Source: Novosphingobium panipatense
Lineage (GTDB): Bacteria; Pseudomonadota; Alphaproteobacteria; Sphingomonadales; Sphingomonadaceae
Direction of reading: 5' to 3'
NCBI RefSeq assembly: GCF_002149965.1
Contig: NZ_MSQB01000003.1
Location: 1 to 64,000, forward strand
Length of the DNA: 64,000 bases
Shown here: positions 43,362-51,572 of the stretch, piece by piece
Layout of the letters: every line of letters begins with the position of its first letter
Position numbering within the stretch: the first letter of the stretch is position 1
Program-made: the position numbers and the translations under genes
Notes under the pieces: model-generated
The model's database searches: none
Told to the model about the DNA's origin: nothing
What the model saw: only the letters and a program-made list of their open reading frames with translations

Positions 43362-44768
43362 TCAATCGCCCGTCAGGATGCGATCGACGAGTTCCTTCAC
43401 GGTCGGCGTGAAGCCGTTCGAGTAGAACGGGTCCTGCTTGAACTTGTAGGCGGCGTGACCGGCAAACATCAGGTTGTCGTCTACCGGACCGCCGTGAGCG
43501 ATGTCCTGGAGAGTCTTCTGAATGCAGAAGCTGCGCGGATCGGCCAGGCGGCCGGTGGTGTAGTCGTCATGGTCCTTCCACGAGGAGAACCCGCAGTGCG
43601 ACAGGCAGCCCATGCAGTCCGCCTGGTCCTTGCGGATTTCGTCGCGCTCGGCCGGATTGACGAAGATGATCGTATCGTCGGGCGTACGCAGGCCGTCGGT
43701 GAAGCCCTGCGCCGACCAGGCGCGCGCGCGGTCAAGATCCTTGGGGGCGACCCAGAAGTTCTTGCCCTTCACGCCGACGTCGAGACGCACGGTATGTTCG
43801 CCCGCTTCGACCTTCGAGTAGGGGATCTGGCGCTCGGAACGCGCTTCGAGATTGCGCAGGAACGGGTTGCGCACGGCCGAGGAATAGAAACCGGTCGGCG
43901 AGAAACGGTGCAGCAGCACGTCGCCCGGCTCCAGCGTGCGCAAGTGGTCCTTCCACGCCTGCGGGATCGGGCTTTCCTGCGTCAGCAGCGGGCGCGTGCC
44001 GTACTGGAAGGCGATCGAGCCGAGTTCCGGGTTGTCGATCCAGTTTTCCCAGTCGCGCAGGAACCAGACGCCGCCGGCCATGACGATCGGCACGGTATCG
44101 GCGATACCCTCGGCGCGCATGGTATCGCGCAGGGCCTTGACGCGCGGATAGGGATCTTCCGGCTTCAGCGGGTCTTCGGCGTTCGACAGGCCGTTATGAC
44201 CGCCGGCCAGCCACGGATCTTCATAGACCACGGCGCCCATGAGGTCCGGCACCTTGTGATAGGCACGCTTCCACAGCGCGCGAAAGGCGCGGCCGGAGCT
44301 GACGATCGGCAGGTAGTTGACGTTGAAGCGCGCCGCGATCTCAGAAAGCTTGTAAGGCATGCCCGCGCCGCAAGTGACGCCGGTGACCATCCCCCTGGTC
44401 TTTTCCAGCACGCCTTCCAGCACGGCCTGCGCGCCGCCCATTTCCCACAGGACGTTGATGTTGATGGCGCCCTTGCCGCCGGAAATCTCGTAGGCCCGGC
44501 GGACCTGCTCAACCGCGCCGTCAATGGCATAGTCGATCAGTTCCTGGTGCCGTTCCTTGCGGGTCAATGCATTGTAGACCTGCGGAACGATCTTGCCCTC
44601 TGCATCGTAGCTGTCGGCATTGACGGCACTCACGGTACCGATGCCGCCGGCCGCCGCCCAGGCGCCCGAGCTCATGTGATTGGTCGCGGCAACGCCCTTG
44701 CCGCCCTCCACGAGCGGCCAGACTTCGCGTCCACCATAGACAATCGGCTTGAGACCCTTGAAACCCAT
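43362..44768 (-). CDS. nitronate monooxygenase-like flavin oxidoreductase
   Basis: A predicted FMN-dependent TIM-barrel enzyme of 468 aa, longer than the usual ~330-aa nitronate monooxygenase. It starts MGFKGLKPIVYGGREVWPLVEGG and has the barrel/phosphate-loop features GVTCGAGMPYKLSE, LPIVSSGRAFRAL and IVMAGGVWFLRDW. A C-terminal extension (~300-468) carries a CX2CX3C motif (C385, C388, C392 in CMGCLSHC), unusual for the family and suggestive of a metal or iron-sulfur site. Actual substrate unknown. The shorter start at 44768 fits the domain; an ATG 11 codons upstream is possible. Confidence 0.82.
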   Translation of the reverse strand: MGFKGLKPIVYGGREVWPLVEGGKGVAATNHMSSGAWAAAGGIGTVSAVNADSYDAEGKIVPQVYNALTRKERHQELIDYAIDGAVEQVRRAYEISGGKGAININVLWEMGGAQAVLEGVLEKTRGMVTGVTCGAGMPYKLSEIAARFNVNYLPIVSSGRAFRALWKRAYHKVPDLMGAVVYEDPWLAGGHNGLSNAEDPLKPEDPYPRVKALRDTMRAEGIADTVPIVMAGGVWFLRDWENWIDNPELGSIAFQYGTRPLLTQESPIPQAWKDHLRTLEPGDVLLHRFSPTGFYSSAVRNPFLRNLEARSERQIPYSKVEAGEHTVRLDVGVKGKNFWVAPKDLDRARAWSAQGFTDGLRTPDDTIIFVNPAERDEIRKDQADCMGCLSHCGFSSWKDHDDYTTGRLADPRSFCIQKTLQDIAHGGPVDDNLMFAGHAAYKFKQDPFYSNGFTPTVKELVDRILTGD

Positions 44769-44843
44769 CTTCTCTTTCGTCTTTCCCCCGGCGCATGGCA
44801 CGCTGGTTCAGCGGCCCTGTATACGCCCTGTGCTACTGACGCA

Positions 44844-45608
44844 CTACTTTTGCGTCATGGTGTTGCCGGATATCCGGCAAGGTACGATGTTTTCCGGTTC
44901 CGGCCTGGGACCGGCAACCTCGAACTGCGCGTAGTAGCCCTGGAGCTCCGGCTTACGGACAAATTCCGTCAAACGAAACCCCATGGACGCAAATTCGCAG
45001 AAAAGGAGTTGTGGCGGGATGCCGTGACTGTCGCTGGCGCGATCCACGTCGACCACGACGACCCGGCCGCCCTCTCGCAAGGATGGGCGCAGGCGCCAGA
45101 GAAAGGCATAAGGTTCGGTGACTTCGTGGTACATGTGTACCAGAAAGACACGGTCGAAGCTGTTTTCCGGCAGCTTGGGATCGTCCGCCGTGCCAAGCTT
45201 GATCGAGACGTTCTCCAGTTCTTCGCGCATGACGCGGTTGCCCAGCCGCTCGTTGGCCTCCCGGTCGATATCCTCGGCCAACACACGCCCCTTGGTGCCG
45301 ACACGCTGGGCCAGACGCACGGTGTAATAGCCCTCGCCCGCACCGAGATCGGCCACGCTCATGCCCGGCTCGATCTTGGCCAGATCCATGACGACTTGCG
45401 CTTCGTTCAGGCTGTCGCGCTGGACTTCGCTGCCCACTGCCCCGTCCGGCGTCTTCGAAACGGGGCGGTCCGCGACCGGGAACGCACGCGCGCTTTCAGG
45501 CCGCGATTCGTCCACTTTCTCGCGGTGGCAGCCCCCGAGAACCAGCCCGAGAGCCAGTGTCGAAGCCATGGCGGCGGCGCGACAGGAAAGGCGGAAGGAC
45601 AAGCGCAT
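44844..45608 (-). CDS. lipoprotein with a SAM-dependent methyltransferase fold
   Basis: 254 aa. The N-terminus is a lipoprotein signal (R-rich start, AAAMASTLALGLVLGGC, lipidated C27). The rest is a class I methyltransferase-like domain: motif I VADLGAGEGYYTVRLA (~84), an acidic residue in VLAEDIDREANERL, and VFLVHMYHEVTEP, SLREGGRVVVVDVD. SAM is normally cytoplasmic, so a lipidated, presumably periplasmic methyltransferase is puzzling; it may bind another ligand. An internal start at MASTLAL is possible but keeps the lipobox. Single gene between prfB and the flavin oxidoreductase. Confidence 0.85.
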   Translation of the reverse strand: MRLSFRLSCRAAAMASTLALGLVLGGCHREKVDESRPESARAFPVADRPVSKTPDGAVGSEVQRDSLNEAQVVMDLAKIEPGMSVADLGAGEGYYTVRLAQRVGTKGRVLAEDIDREANERLGNRVMREELENVSIKLGTADDPKLPENSFDRVFLVHMYHEVTEPYAFLWRLRPSLREGGRVVVVDVDRASDSHGIPPQLLFCEFASMGFRLTEFVRKPELQGYYAQFEVAGPRPEPENIVPCRISGNTMTQK

Positions 45609-45670
45609 GCGGCCCTTTAGCGGTTCGGCCCGCGCTTGGCAAAGTCATGCCGGCGCGGACCGTCGCAAGT

Positions 45671-46798
45671 TCAGTCCACGTCTTCCACTTCGACCTTCTC
45701 GCCGGTCACGCGCTGCGAAAGCGCGGCGGCCATGAAGGGATCGAGCGCGCCGTCGAGCACGTCACCGGGCGCGGTCGAGACGACGCCGGTGCGCAGGTCC
45801 TTCACCTGCTGATAGGGCTGCAGCACGTAGGAACGGATCTGGTGACCCCAGCCGATATCGCTCTTGGAGGCATGTTCCGCGCTCGCCGCTTCCTCCCGCT
45901 TGCGCATCTCTTCCTCGAACAGGCGCGCCTTCAGCATGCCCATGGCGATTTCGCGGTTCTTGTGCTGCGAACGGTCGATCTGGCTGGCCACGACGATGCC
46001 CGAAGGCGCGTGGGTGATGCGCACCGCCGAGTCGGTGGTGTTGACGTGCTGACCGCCCGCACCCGAAGCGCGATAGGTATCGATCTTCAGATCGGCGGGA
46101 TTGACCTCGATCTCGAAGCTGTCGTCGATCACCGGGTAGACCCAGACCGACGAGAAGCTGGTGTGGCGGCGCGCCGAGCTGTCGTAGGGGCTGATGCGGA
46201 CCAGGCGATGGACGCCGCTCTCGGTCTTGGCATAGCCATAGGCGTTCTCGCCCTTGATCAGTAGGGTGCAGCTCTTGATGCCTGCGGCTTCACCGGCGTG
46301 ATAGTCCACCAGTTCCACCTTGTAGCCATGACGCTCGGCCCAGCGCGTATACATGCGCTGGAGCATCTCGGCCCAGTCCTGACTCTCGGTGCCGCCGGCA
46401 CCGGCGTGAACTTCGAGATAGGTATCGTTGGCGTCGGCCTCGCCCGAAAGCAGCGCGGTGACCTTGTCCTGATCGGCACGTTCGGCGAGCGCGGCAAGGG
46501 CGGCGATACCTTCGTCGATGGTAGCCTCGTCGCCTTCCATCTCGCCCAGTTCGACGAACTCGATGGCGTCCTGCATCTCGCGGCCGATCTCGTTCACCGC
46601 GCCGATCGAAGCTTCAAGGCGGCGACGTTCCTTCATCACCGCTTCGGCTTCCTTGGGCTTGTCCCAGAGCGTGGGATCCTCGACGCGCGCGTTCAGCTCG
46701 TCGAACCGGCGCAGGGCGCGGTCCCAGTCGAGGAACTTGCGGACCAGCGCGAGGGCCTTCTCGATACGCGCAATGTGGGCCTGCCCTTCGGCACGCAT
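45671..46798 (-). CDS. prfB: peptide chain release factor 2
   Basis: Recognises UAA and UGA stop codons and triggers peptide release. 375 aa. The GGQ motif is in ASGAGGQHVNTTDSAVRITH (~249), and the codon-recognition loop reads SPYDSSARRHTSF. The usual SPF tripeptide is SPY here, a variant I recall from alphaproteobacteria. The reading frame is continuous: there is no in-frame UGA near codon 26 and so no programmed frameshift of the E. coli type. Start at MRAEGQAHIARIE with GGGAG upstream. The gap after it (46799-46991) shows nothing beyond a C-rich stretch. Confidence 0.96.
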   Translation of the reverse strand: MRAEGQAHIARIEKALALVRKFLDWDRALRRFDELNARVEDPTLWDKPKEAEAVMKERRRLEASIGAVNEIGREMQDAIEFVELGEMEGDEATIDEGIAALAALAERADQDKVTALLSGEADANDTYLEVHAGAGGTESQDWAEMLQRMYTRWAERHGYKVELVDYHAGEAAGIKSCTLLIKGENAYGYAKTESGVHRLVRISPYDSSARRHTSFSSVWVYPVIDDSFEIEVNPADLKIDTYRASGAGGQHVNTTDSAVRITHAPSGIVVASQIDRSQHKNREIAMGMLKARLFEEEMRKREEAASAEHASKSDIGWGHQIRSYVLQPYQQVKDLRTGVVSTAPGDVLDGALDPFMAAALSQRVTGEKVEVEDVD

Positions 46799-46991
46799 GA
46801 CTTGAAACTCCCAAGAAGCGACAGCGCGCGCATAGCGCAGCGACGGCATAAGTAAAGCGCAAGGGGCATGCCTCGCACGGAAACGGCGCTCTTACCCGCC
46901 AAAGGGGGGCTTGTTCAAGGCAGGAAGTGCAGGTCCGCCTTGCTCACCCGATGCCTGGAGCATTCAGCCCCTTAGTTTCAGCCTCTGAGCG

Positions 46992-47534
46992 TCAGCCCTT
47001 CAGTTTCTTCACGGCTTCGAGCGTCAGCTTCACATGATCGCGGTAGTCGAGTTCGGAATGAACCATCACGATCCGCCCGTCCTGCGCGATGACGTAGCTG
47101 GTGCGGTCGGTCATGCCCGCCGGGACGCCCTGGCGCTTGAGCGCGACGTCGTAGGCCTTGGTGATCGCGGGCGTGGCGACGGCGACGGCGAACTTGTCGC
47201 GGCAGGCCTCGGTCGAGAACTTCTGGAGCGTCGGCAGATCGTCCGCCGACATGCCGACGACGGTTGCGCCGAGCTTGGCGAAATCCTCGGTAGCGTCCGC
47301 GAAGGCATGGGCTTCCAGCGTACACCCTTGCGTGAAGGCCTTGGGGTAGAAGTAGAGCACCACGGGACCCTTCTTCAGCGCGGCCTTGAGATCGAATGCC
47401 ATGACCTTGCCGCCCTTGGCCCCTTGCGTCGAAAACGCGGGCGCCTTCGCGCCGACCGGCAAGGCGGCCTCAGCGGAACCGGCGGAAACAGCGAGGGCGA
47501 GAGCCGCGATTGCGGCAGGCAGGATCTTGCGCAT
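46992..47534 (-). CDS. exported peroxiredoxin (AhpC/TSA, BCP-like)
   Basis: 180 aa. Signal peptide ~1-23 (AVSAGSAEA). Thioredoxin-fold peroxiredoxin: PVVLYFYPKAFTQGC with the peroxidatic cysteine C71, followed by TLEAHAFAD. The usual TPGC is TQGC. A second cysteine, C111 in STEACRDKF, is placed as a possible resolving cysteine. It would reduce peroxides in the periplasm. It lies 77 bases downstream of the lipoyl-domain gene on the same strand and may be co-transcribed with the LuxC/LuxE module. Confidence 0.92.
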   Translation of the reverse strand: MRKILPAAIAALALAVSAGSAEAALPVGAKAPAFSTQGAKGGKVMAFDLKAALKKGPVVLYFYPKAFTQGCTLEAHAFADATEDFAKLGATVVGMSADDLPTLQKFSTEACRDKFAVAVATPAITKAYDVALKRQGVPAGMTDRTSYVIAQDGRIVMVHSELDYRDHVKLTLEAVKKLKG

Positions 47535-47611
47535 GGCCGATAATCTGGACCTCGGGAACGAGCCTGTCCAGCCTATTCCCGTACCCGCACCGGGCGGCGC
47601 GTTCGTCCGGC

Positions 47612-47842
47612 TTATTCGATATAGCCCAGAACCGTGCCGACCTCGTACGTCTCGCCTATCTCGGCGACGATCCGCAGTGTGCCGGAAGCCGGCGCCTCGA
47701 CCTCATTGGTGGATTTGTCCGCTTCGAGCGAGAACAGCGGTTCGCCTTCGGTTACCGCCGCGCCGTCCGCGATCAGCCATTCGGCGACCTGGCCTTCTTG
47801 CATCGAGAAACCGATCTTCGGGAGCAGGATTTCAACGGCCAT
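47612..47842 (-). CDS. stand-alone lipoyl-attachment domain protein
   Basis: 76 aa that fold as a single lipoyl/biotinyl domain: MAVEILLPKIGFSMQEGQVAEW, then the modification loop LEADKSTNEVEAP with K43, then TLRIVAEIGETYEVGTVLGYIE. The sequence around the lysine is the lipoyl type (DKS) rather than the biotin type (MKM). There is no attached E2 catalytic domain. It lies 133 bases after the LuxC-like gene on the same strand. Inferred role: a swinging-arm acyl or electron carrier for the neighbouring enzymes; it could also be a general lipoyl protein. The start MAVEI is preferred over an ATG 13 codons upstream. Confidence 0.88.
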   Translation of the reverse strand: MAVEILLPKIGFSMQEGQVAEWLIADGAAVTEGEPLFSLEADKSTNEVEAPASGTLRIVAEIGETYEVGTVLGYIE

Positions 47843-47975
47843 GGTACTTTCAGTCCTCCAGCATCCGGGCACCCGAAGCACCTGCCCCGCCGCCGCGATT
47901 TGACCTTTTGACTAACGCAAGCGGCGAGGCAGACAAGCTATGCACCCCGCTATCCGCGCGGGCGATATGAGGGGC

Positions 47976-49394
47976 TCATTCCGGTTTGCCGTCCTCGTGC
48001 GCCATCCAGTGAACGAAGCGGTGAAGCGGATACATCGCATCGTGCGGGTTGCCGATGGTTGAAGGCCCCGCCTCTCCCAGATGAACCACGCGCTGGGCAC
48101 CGCCAGCCGCCAGCCGGTCGCGATAGTCGGCCATGCGGTCGAAAGGATAGAAGCCCACCGTCTGGGTGGCGACATTGATCCACTTCACGGCTTCGTCGAG
48201 GCTGTCCACCCGCACGACATTGGCCGTCTTGTTGATCGGATGGAAATCGACCGGCTCCTCGGAACGGATGACCAGCCCCTTGCCGTCGGTCCGACCCCAG
48301 ACGCCATAGTCGTCGTCCATCAGCATCATCGTATCGACCGCCTCACGGATGTCGCGGTCGAGCGGGCGGAAGTCCCCACTTTCGGCCGCGCGGCGGGCGA
48401 TGTGGTGGTGCAGGCGGGCGCAGAAGCGGTCCACTTCCTCCTCGCTGCCTTCCACGAACTGGAAGCGGCTGGCGACGCAGGCCTCCTGGTTCAGCGTCAT
48501 GACGTCAGCCGAGCAGAGATCGGCCACGCGGTCCACGGTCGCTTCGTTCACCAGCGCCTCGCTCCCCACAAACGAGATCGAGGTCTTGGGATCGAAGGAA
48601 ACGAGCTGAAATCCCGGACCCAAATATTTGATAACGTTGTTGATCGCATCGCCGCCGCCCCAGGCGACGATCTTGTCGAAATACTGCGGGCGATAGAGCA
48701 CGCGCTCGGTCGCGTCGTCGCCGCCGCGCCAGTAGACGGCCGACATCGAGCGCACGATTGGATGGTTCGCATCGATGTCCGCCATGGTCCGCAGGATCGC
48801 GACCATGGTGAAAGGATCGGCACTGCTCATCTTGAACAGGTTTATGCCCTTTACCATCGAACCCTGCGCTACCGACTTCACGGCCACGCCCGGCGAATTG
48901 CCCGGCAGCACGTGGATCAGGCGCGGCGCGAAAGCGCGCACGAAACTCTTGCGGCCGGTGAAGTCCTGCTTCGGCACCCATTCGTCGAGCGCGCGGGGAT
49001 CGGGGAAGTTCTGCTCCACTTCCGCCATGAGCACGCGCTTGTCGAGATAGGCGGCGGCGTGGCGCGCGGTGTTCTCGACAACGGCGCGCGGCAGGATATG
49101 CGTGCGGCACATCCGCTCGATGCATTCCTGCATATGGTCGTTGTCGGAGGCGGTGAGACGCTGGCCGGTTTCGACGAGGAAATCGACGATCTCCGCCAGC
49201 GGCACATTAAGGAGCGGTGGCACTTCGGTGCGCGGGGGCACCGCGCGGTCGAAGGGTATTTTAGGTGTCGCGAAGGTCACGCCAAGGTCACGCGACGTCT
49301 GGATAACGTCGTTGCCATGCAGCACCTCTCCACGCAGGAAGAATGGAGCCGAAACAAGTTCCGCTGTTTCAGTATGTTGCGTTACGAAGTTCAT
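47976..49394 (-). CDS. LuxC-like acyl-CoA/acyl-protein reductase
   Basis: An aldehyde-dehydrogenase-fold reductase of 472 aa that converts an acyl thioester to an aldehyde with NAD(P)H. The catalytic cysteine C306 is in LNQEACVASRF. The region GNSPGVAVKSVAQGSMVKGINLFKMSSADPF (in segments, ~170-205) matches the LuxC nucleotide site. The N-terminal ~60 residues are a family-typical extension. The start overlaps the LuxE-like gene by four bases (ATGA), so they are translated together. Bioluminescent luxAB and luxD are absent, so the product aldehyde must serve another purpose. Substrate unknown. Confidence 0.88.
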   Translation of the reverse strand: MNFVTQHTETAELVSAPFFLRGEVLHGNDVIQTSRDLGVTFATPKIPFDRAVPPRTEVPPLLNVPLAEIVDFLVETGQRLTASDNDHMQECIERMCRTHILPRAVVENTARHAAAYLDKRVLMAEVEQNFPDPRALDEWVPKQDFTGRKSFVRAFAPRLIHVLPGNSPGVAVKSVAQGSMVKGINLFKMSSADPFTMVAILRTMADIDANHPIVRSMSAVYWRGGDDATERVLYRPQYFDKIVAWGGGDAINNVIKYLGPGFQLVSFDPKTSISFVGSEALVNEATVDRVADLCSADVMTLNQEACVASRFQFVEGSEEEVDRFCARLHHHIARRAAESGDFRPLDRDIREAVDTMMLMDDDYGVWGRTDGKGLVIRSEEPVDFHPINKTANVVRVDSLDEAVKWINVATQTVGFYPFDRMADYRDRLAAGGAQRVVHLGEAGPSTIGNPHDAMYPLHRFVHWMAHEDGKPE

Positions 49395-50752
49395 GCTACA
49401 CCTCGCACATAAGCGTCGACCGTGCCAGCACAGCCGATCTTGTCGTCACCTTCCAGATCCGCATAACGGACGATGTTGTCGCGGATCGAAGGGCCGTGGT
49501 TTCCGCACTTGCACGGACCGTAATCGAGCGAGATCCGGTCCCCGGTAATCACCCCGCCCCAGCGCCCGTCGAGCGAGAGATCGAAGAACGCGGCGCGACC
49601 TTCCATTTCACCTGAAGTGTGGTCGAGAGCCCCCTCCACTGCAGCGTCGCCCGACTTGTCGAGCAACACCGGTACGATCCACGGCGGCACGTGATAGCGC
49701 CCGCCCTCGCGGCACTTGGGCATGCCCGAGTTCAGTTCCTGCATCGAATAATTCTGGAAATGGCGATCTTCAGGAATGTTGAAGGTATCGAACACATACT
49801 CCTGATAATCATCAGGAAGTTGCGCGCGCTTCAACCCGCCGCCGACATAGATCGAGTTGTCTGGATCGAAATCGGCGCGGCCATACCCGGCATCGCGCAC
49901 GGCCTTGGCCACCTGCCACAGCCCGCTCCACAGGCCCGAAAGCTGAAGCTTGCGATGGCGGTTCTCGATGATGAACTGGGCCGTCGCCGGGATCGCATCG
50001 GCCACGGCCTTGGCCCGTGCGGCGGAGGTTTCCTCGAAAGCGGCGATCTCATCGGGCCGCGCGGTGCCCTCTGCGATCTTCTTGCGCATGACCACCATCG
50101 CGGTGAGCGAGCCCACCGTGATCGGCGGCACCGGATAGTGCCAGCGCGGCGCCGAAGGATCGGCAAACGCCTCATACTGCGCCTGCGCGATGGTGGCGTT
50201 CTTGGGCACCGTGGCGACCGGCGCGCAGCCCACGATCACCCGATCCTGCGCCGGAACCACGCCCGAACCCCAGGCAAAGACATTGACCGTGTCGATCTTC
50301 GACCAGTCCATGTCCTTCTGCGAGGCGATCAGCATGGCCGACTTGCCGGTGGTGCCGCTGGAGCAGGAAATGAAGTGCCCCAGCGCCGCCAGCCGCTCGA
50401 TCCAGTCGTCGATTCCTTCGACACTTTCGAGGTTCAGCCCGTCGATCGGATAGGGCGAGATCGTGCCGAGCCACTTGGTCAGCTTGTCCCACCGCTCTTC
50501 CATCAGGAAGCTCTCGGGGTACGACTTGTAAGCGGTGTGCGGAAACAGCAGCGGCACCACGTCCGCGATGGATTCGATCTTCTCGATCCCGGCATCGCAG
50601 GCGCGCAGGCGCAGCAGCTTGATGCGGTCCTTGCGCTCCTGAAACCGCTCGTCGAGCGCGGCGACCTGCGTTTCGCGCAGTTCCTCCGCGCTGAAACTGA
50701 AACGCTGCGGATCGGCTACAAGCGCCATGAGTTTCTCGGCAGATTGACCCAT
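49391..50752 (-). CDS. LuxE-like acyl-protein synthetase
   Basis: An ATP-dependent acid-activating enzyme (adenylate-forming, PaaK/LuxE type), 453 aa. The P-loop-like motif SCSSGTTGKS (~129-138) is present. The C-terminal Cys pair in YGPCKCGN (C414, C416) lies where LuxE/PaaK-type proteins have conserved Cys-rich sequence and may accept the acyl group. In lux systems LuxE forms an acyl-AMP and transfers the acyl to a Cys, then to LuxC. Start MGQSAEKL with GGGAGAG upstream. First gene of the minus-strand module, divergent from the TetR regulator. Confidence 0.87.
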   Translation of the reverse strand: MGQSAEKLMALVADPQRFSFSAEELRETQVAALDERFQERKDRIKLLRLRACDAGIEKIESIADVVPLLFPHTAYKSYPESFLMEERWDKLTKWLGTISPYPIDGLNLESVEGIDDWIERLAALGHFISCSSGTTGKSAMLIASQKDMDWSKIDTVNVFAWGSGVVPAQDRVIVGCAPVATVPKNATIAQAQYEAFADPSAPRWHYPVPPITVGSLTAMVVMRKKIAEGTARPDEIAAFEETSAARAKAVADAIPATAQFIIENRHRKLQLSGLWSGLWQVAKAVRDAGYGRADFDPDNSIYVGGGLKRAQLPDDYQEYVFDTFNIPEDRHFQNYSMQELNSGMPKCREGGRYHVPPWIVPVLLDKSGDAAVEGALDHTSGEMEGRAAFFDLSLDGRWGGVITGDRISLDYGPCKCGNHGPSIRDNIVRYADLEGDDKIGCAGTVDAYVRGVA

Positions 50753-50809
50753 TCGTTCTCTCCCGTTCTGCCGCTCGACCGGTCTGCAATGGACAGATCG
50801 TCGCGACTC

Positions 50810-50840
50810 GATTAATGGCAACCAATGCGTTTCATTAATC
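50810..50840. promoter_or_regulatory. candidate TetR operator (8-bp inverted repeat)
   Basis: GATTAATG (50810-50817) and CATTAATC (50833-50840) form a perfect inverted repeat with a 15-bp spacer, in the divergent intergenic region between the LuxE-like gene (start 50752) and tetR (start 50885). The half-sites are AT-rich and spaced two helical turns centre to centre. Confidence 0.5.
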
Positions 50841-50884
50841 ACGATCCTCTTGGCAGCACAAGCCCGATCGGGTCGAATGAGGTC

Positions 50885-51544
50885 ATGACCGAGAAACTCG
50901 CTTCAATCGAAACACCTGCACCGATCCGCGCAGGAAGGCCCACGCGCGAGCAAGCAGATGCACGCCATGCGCAGCTGCTCGACTGCGCCTTCATCCATTT
51001 TATCGAAAAAGGGTTCGAGCCGACGACGATCGAGGCGCTTGCGGCGGAGGTCAGCATGACCAAGCGCACCGTCTATGCCCGCTATCCCGACAAGGCGTCG
51101 CTGTTTCGCGCCGCGGTGCGACGAGGAACCGAACGGCGCGCCGCATCCCCGGAAACGATCGCGGCCACGCGCGCGGAAACCCTGGAACAGACCCTCATAA
51201 GCATCGCGATGCTGCGCATCGAGCTTGCCGGGACGCCGGAAGGCGTGAAGCTGCAGCGTCTCATCAACACCGAGGCCTACCGTTTCCCCGACATCTTCCA
51301 GACCTATTACGAGGTCGCCGCCCTTCCCACGGTACGGTTCCTTGCCGGGGTCCTGGAGGAAGAGACACGGGCCGGGCATCTCGCCATCGAGGACGCCATG
51401 CTGTCCGCCAACGTCTTCATGAGCATGGTCGTCAGCGCCCCCGTACGTTTCCTGATTTCGGGGAATGAGCTTCCGGCACAGGATGTGGACCGCAGGGTCC
51501 GTTTCGCCGTGAGGCTGTTTCTCAAGGGCGCGGAACCACGCTGA
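50885..51544 (+). CDS. TetR/AcrR family regulator
   Basis: 219 aa. The N-terminal TetR helix-turn-helix (~22-70) reads GRPTREQADARHAQLLDCA, then GFEPTTIEALAAEVSMTKRTVYARYPDKASLF, which contains the recognition helix (in segments). The C-terminal domain (~90-219) is helical with a hydrophobic ligand cavity of the AefR-like TetR_C type. It is divergent from the LuxE/LuxC/lipoyl genes and 28 bases upstream of the SDR on the same strand. Start: MTEKLASIE at 50885 is used although its Shine-Dalgarno is too close; an ATG at 50825 lies inside the operator. Confidence 0.9.
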   Translation: MTEKLASIETPAPIRAGRPTREQADARHAQLLDCAFIHFIEKGFEPTTIEALAAEVSMTKRTVYARYPDKASLFRAAVRRGTERRAASPETIAATRAETLEQTLISIAMLRIELAGTPEGVKLQRLINTEAYRFPDIFQTYYEVAALPTVRFLAGVLEEETRAGHLAIEDAMLSANVFMSMVVSAPVRFLISGNELPAQDVDRRVRFAVRLFLKGAEPR

Positions 51545-51572
51545 CCGGGCTTGCCTGAAGGGAGAGAACAGA

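Noticed and set aside
43158..45620. 820-aa open frame on the plus strand
   Set aside because: Mirror of the oxidoreductase and methyltransferase genes; His/Arg/Gly-rich with no motif.
46690..46798. Programmed frameshift in prfB
   Set aside because: The frame is continuous through the first codons and there is no in-frame UGA near codon 26.
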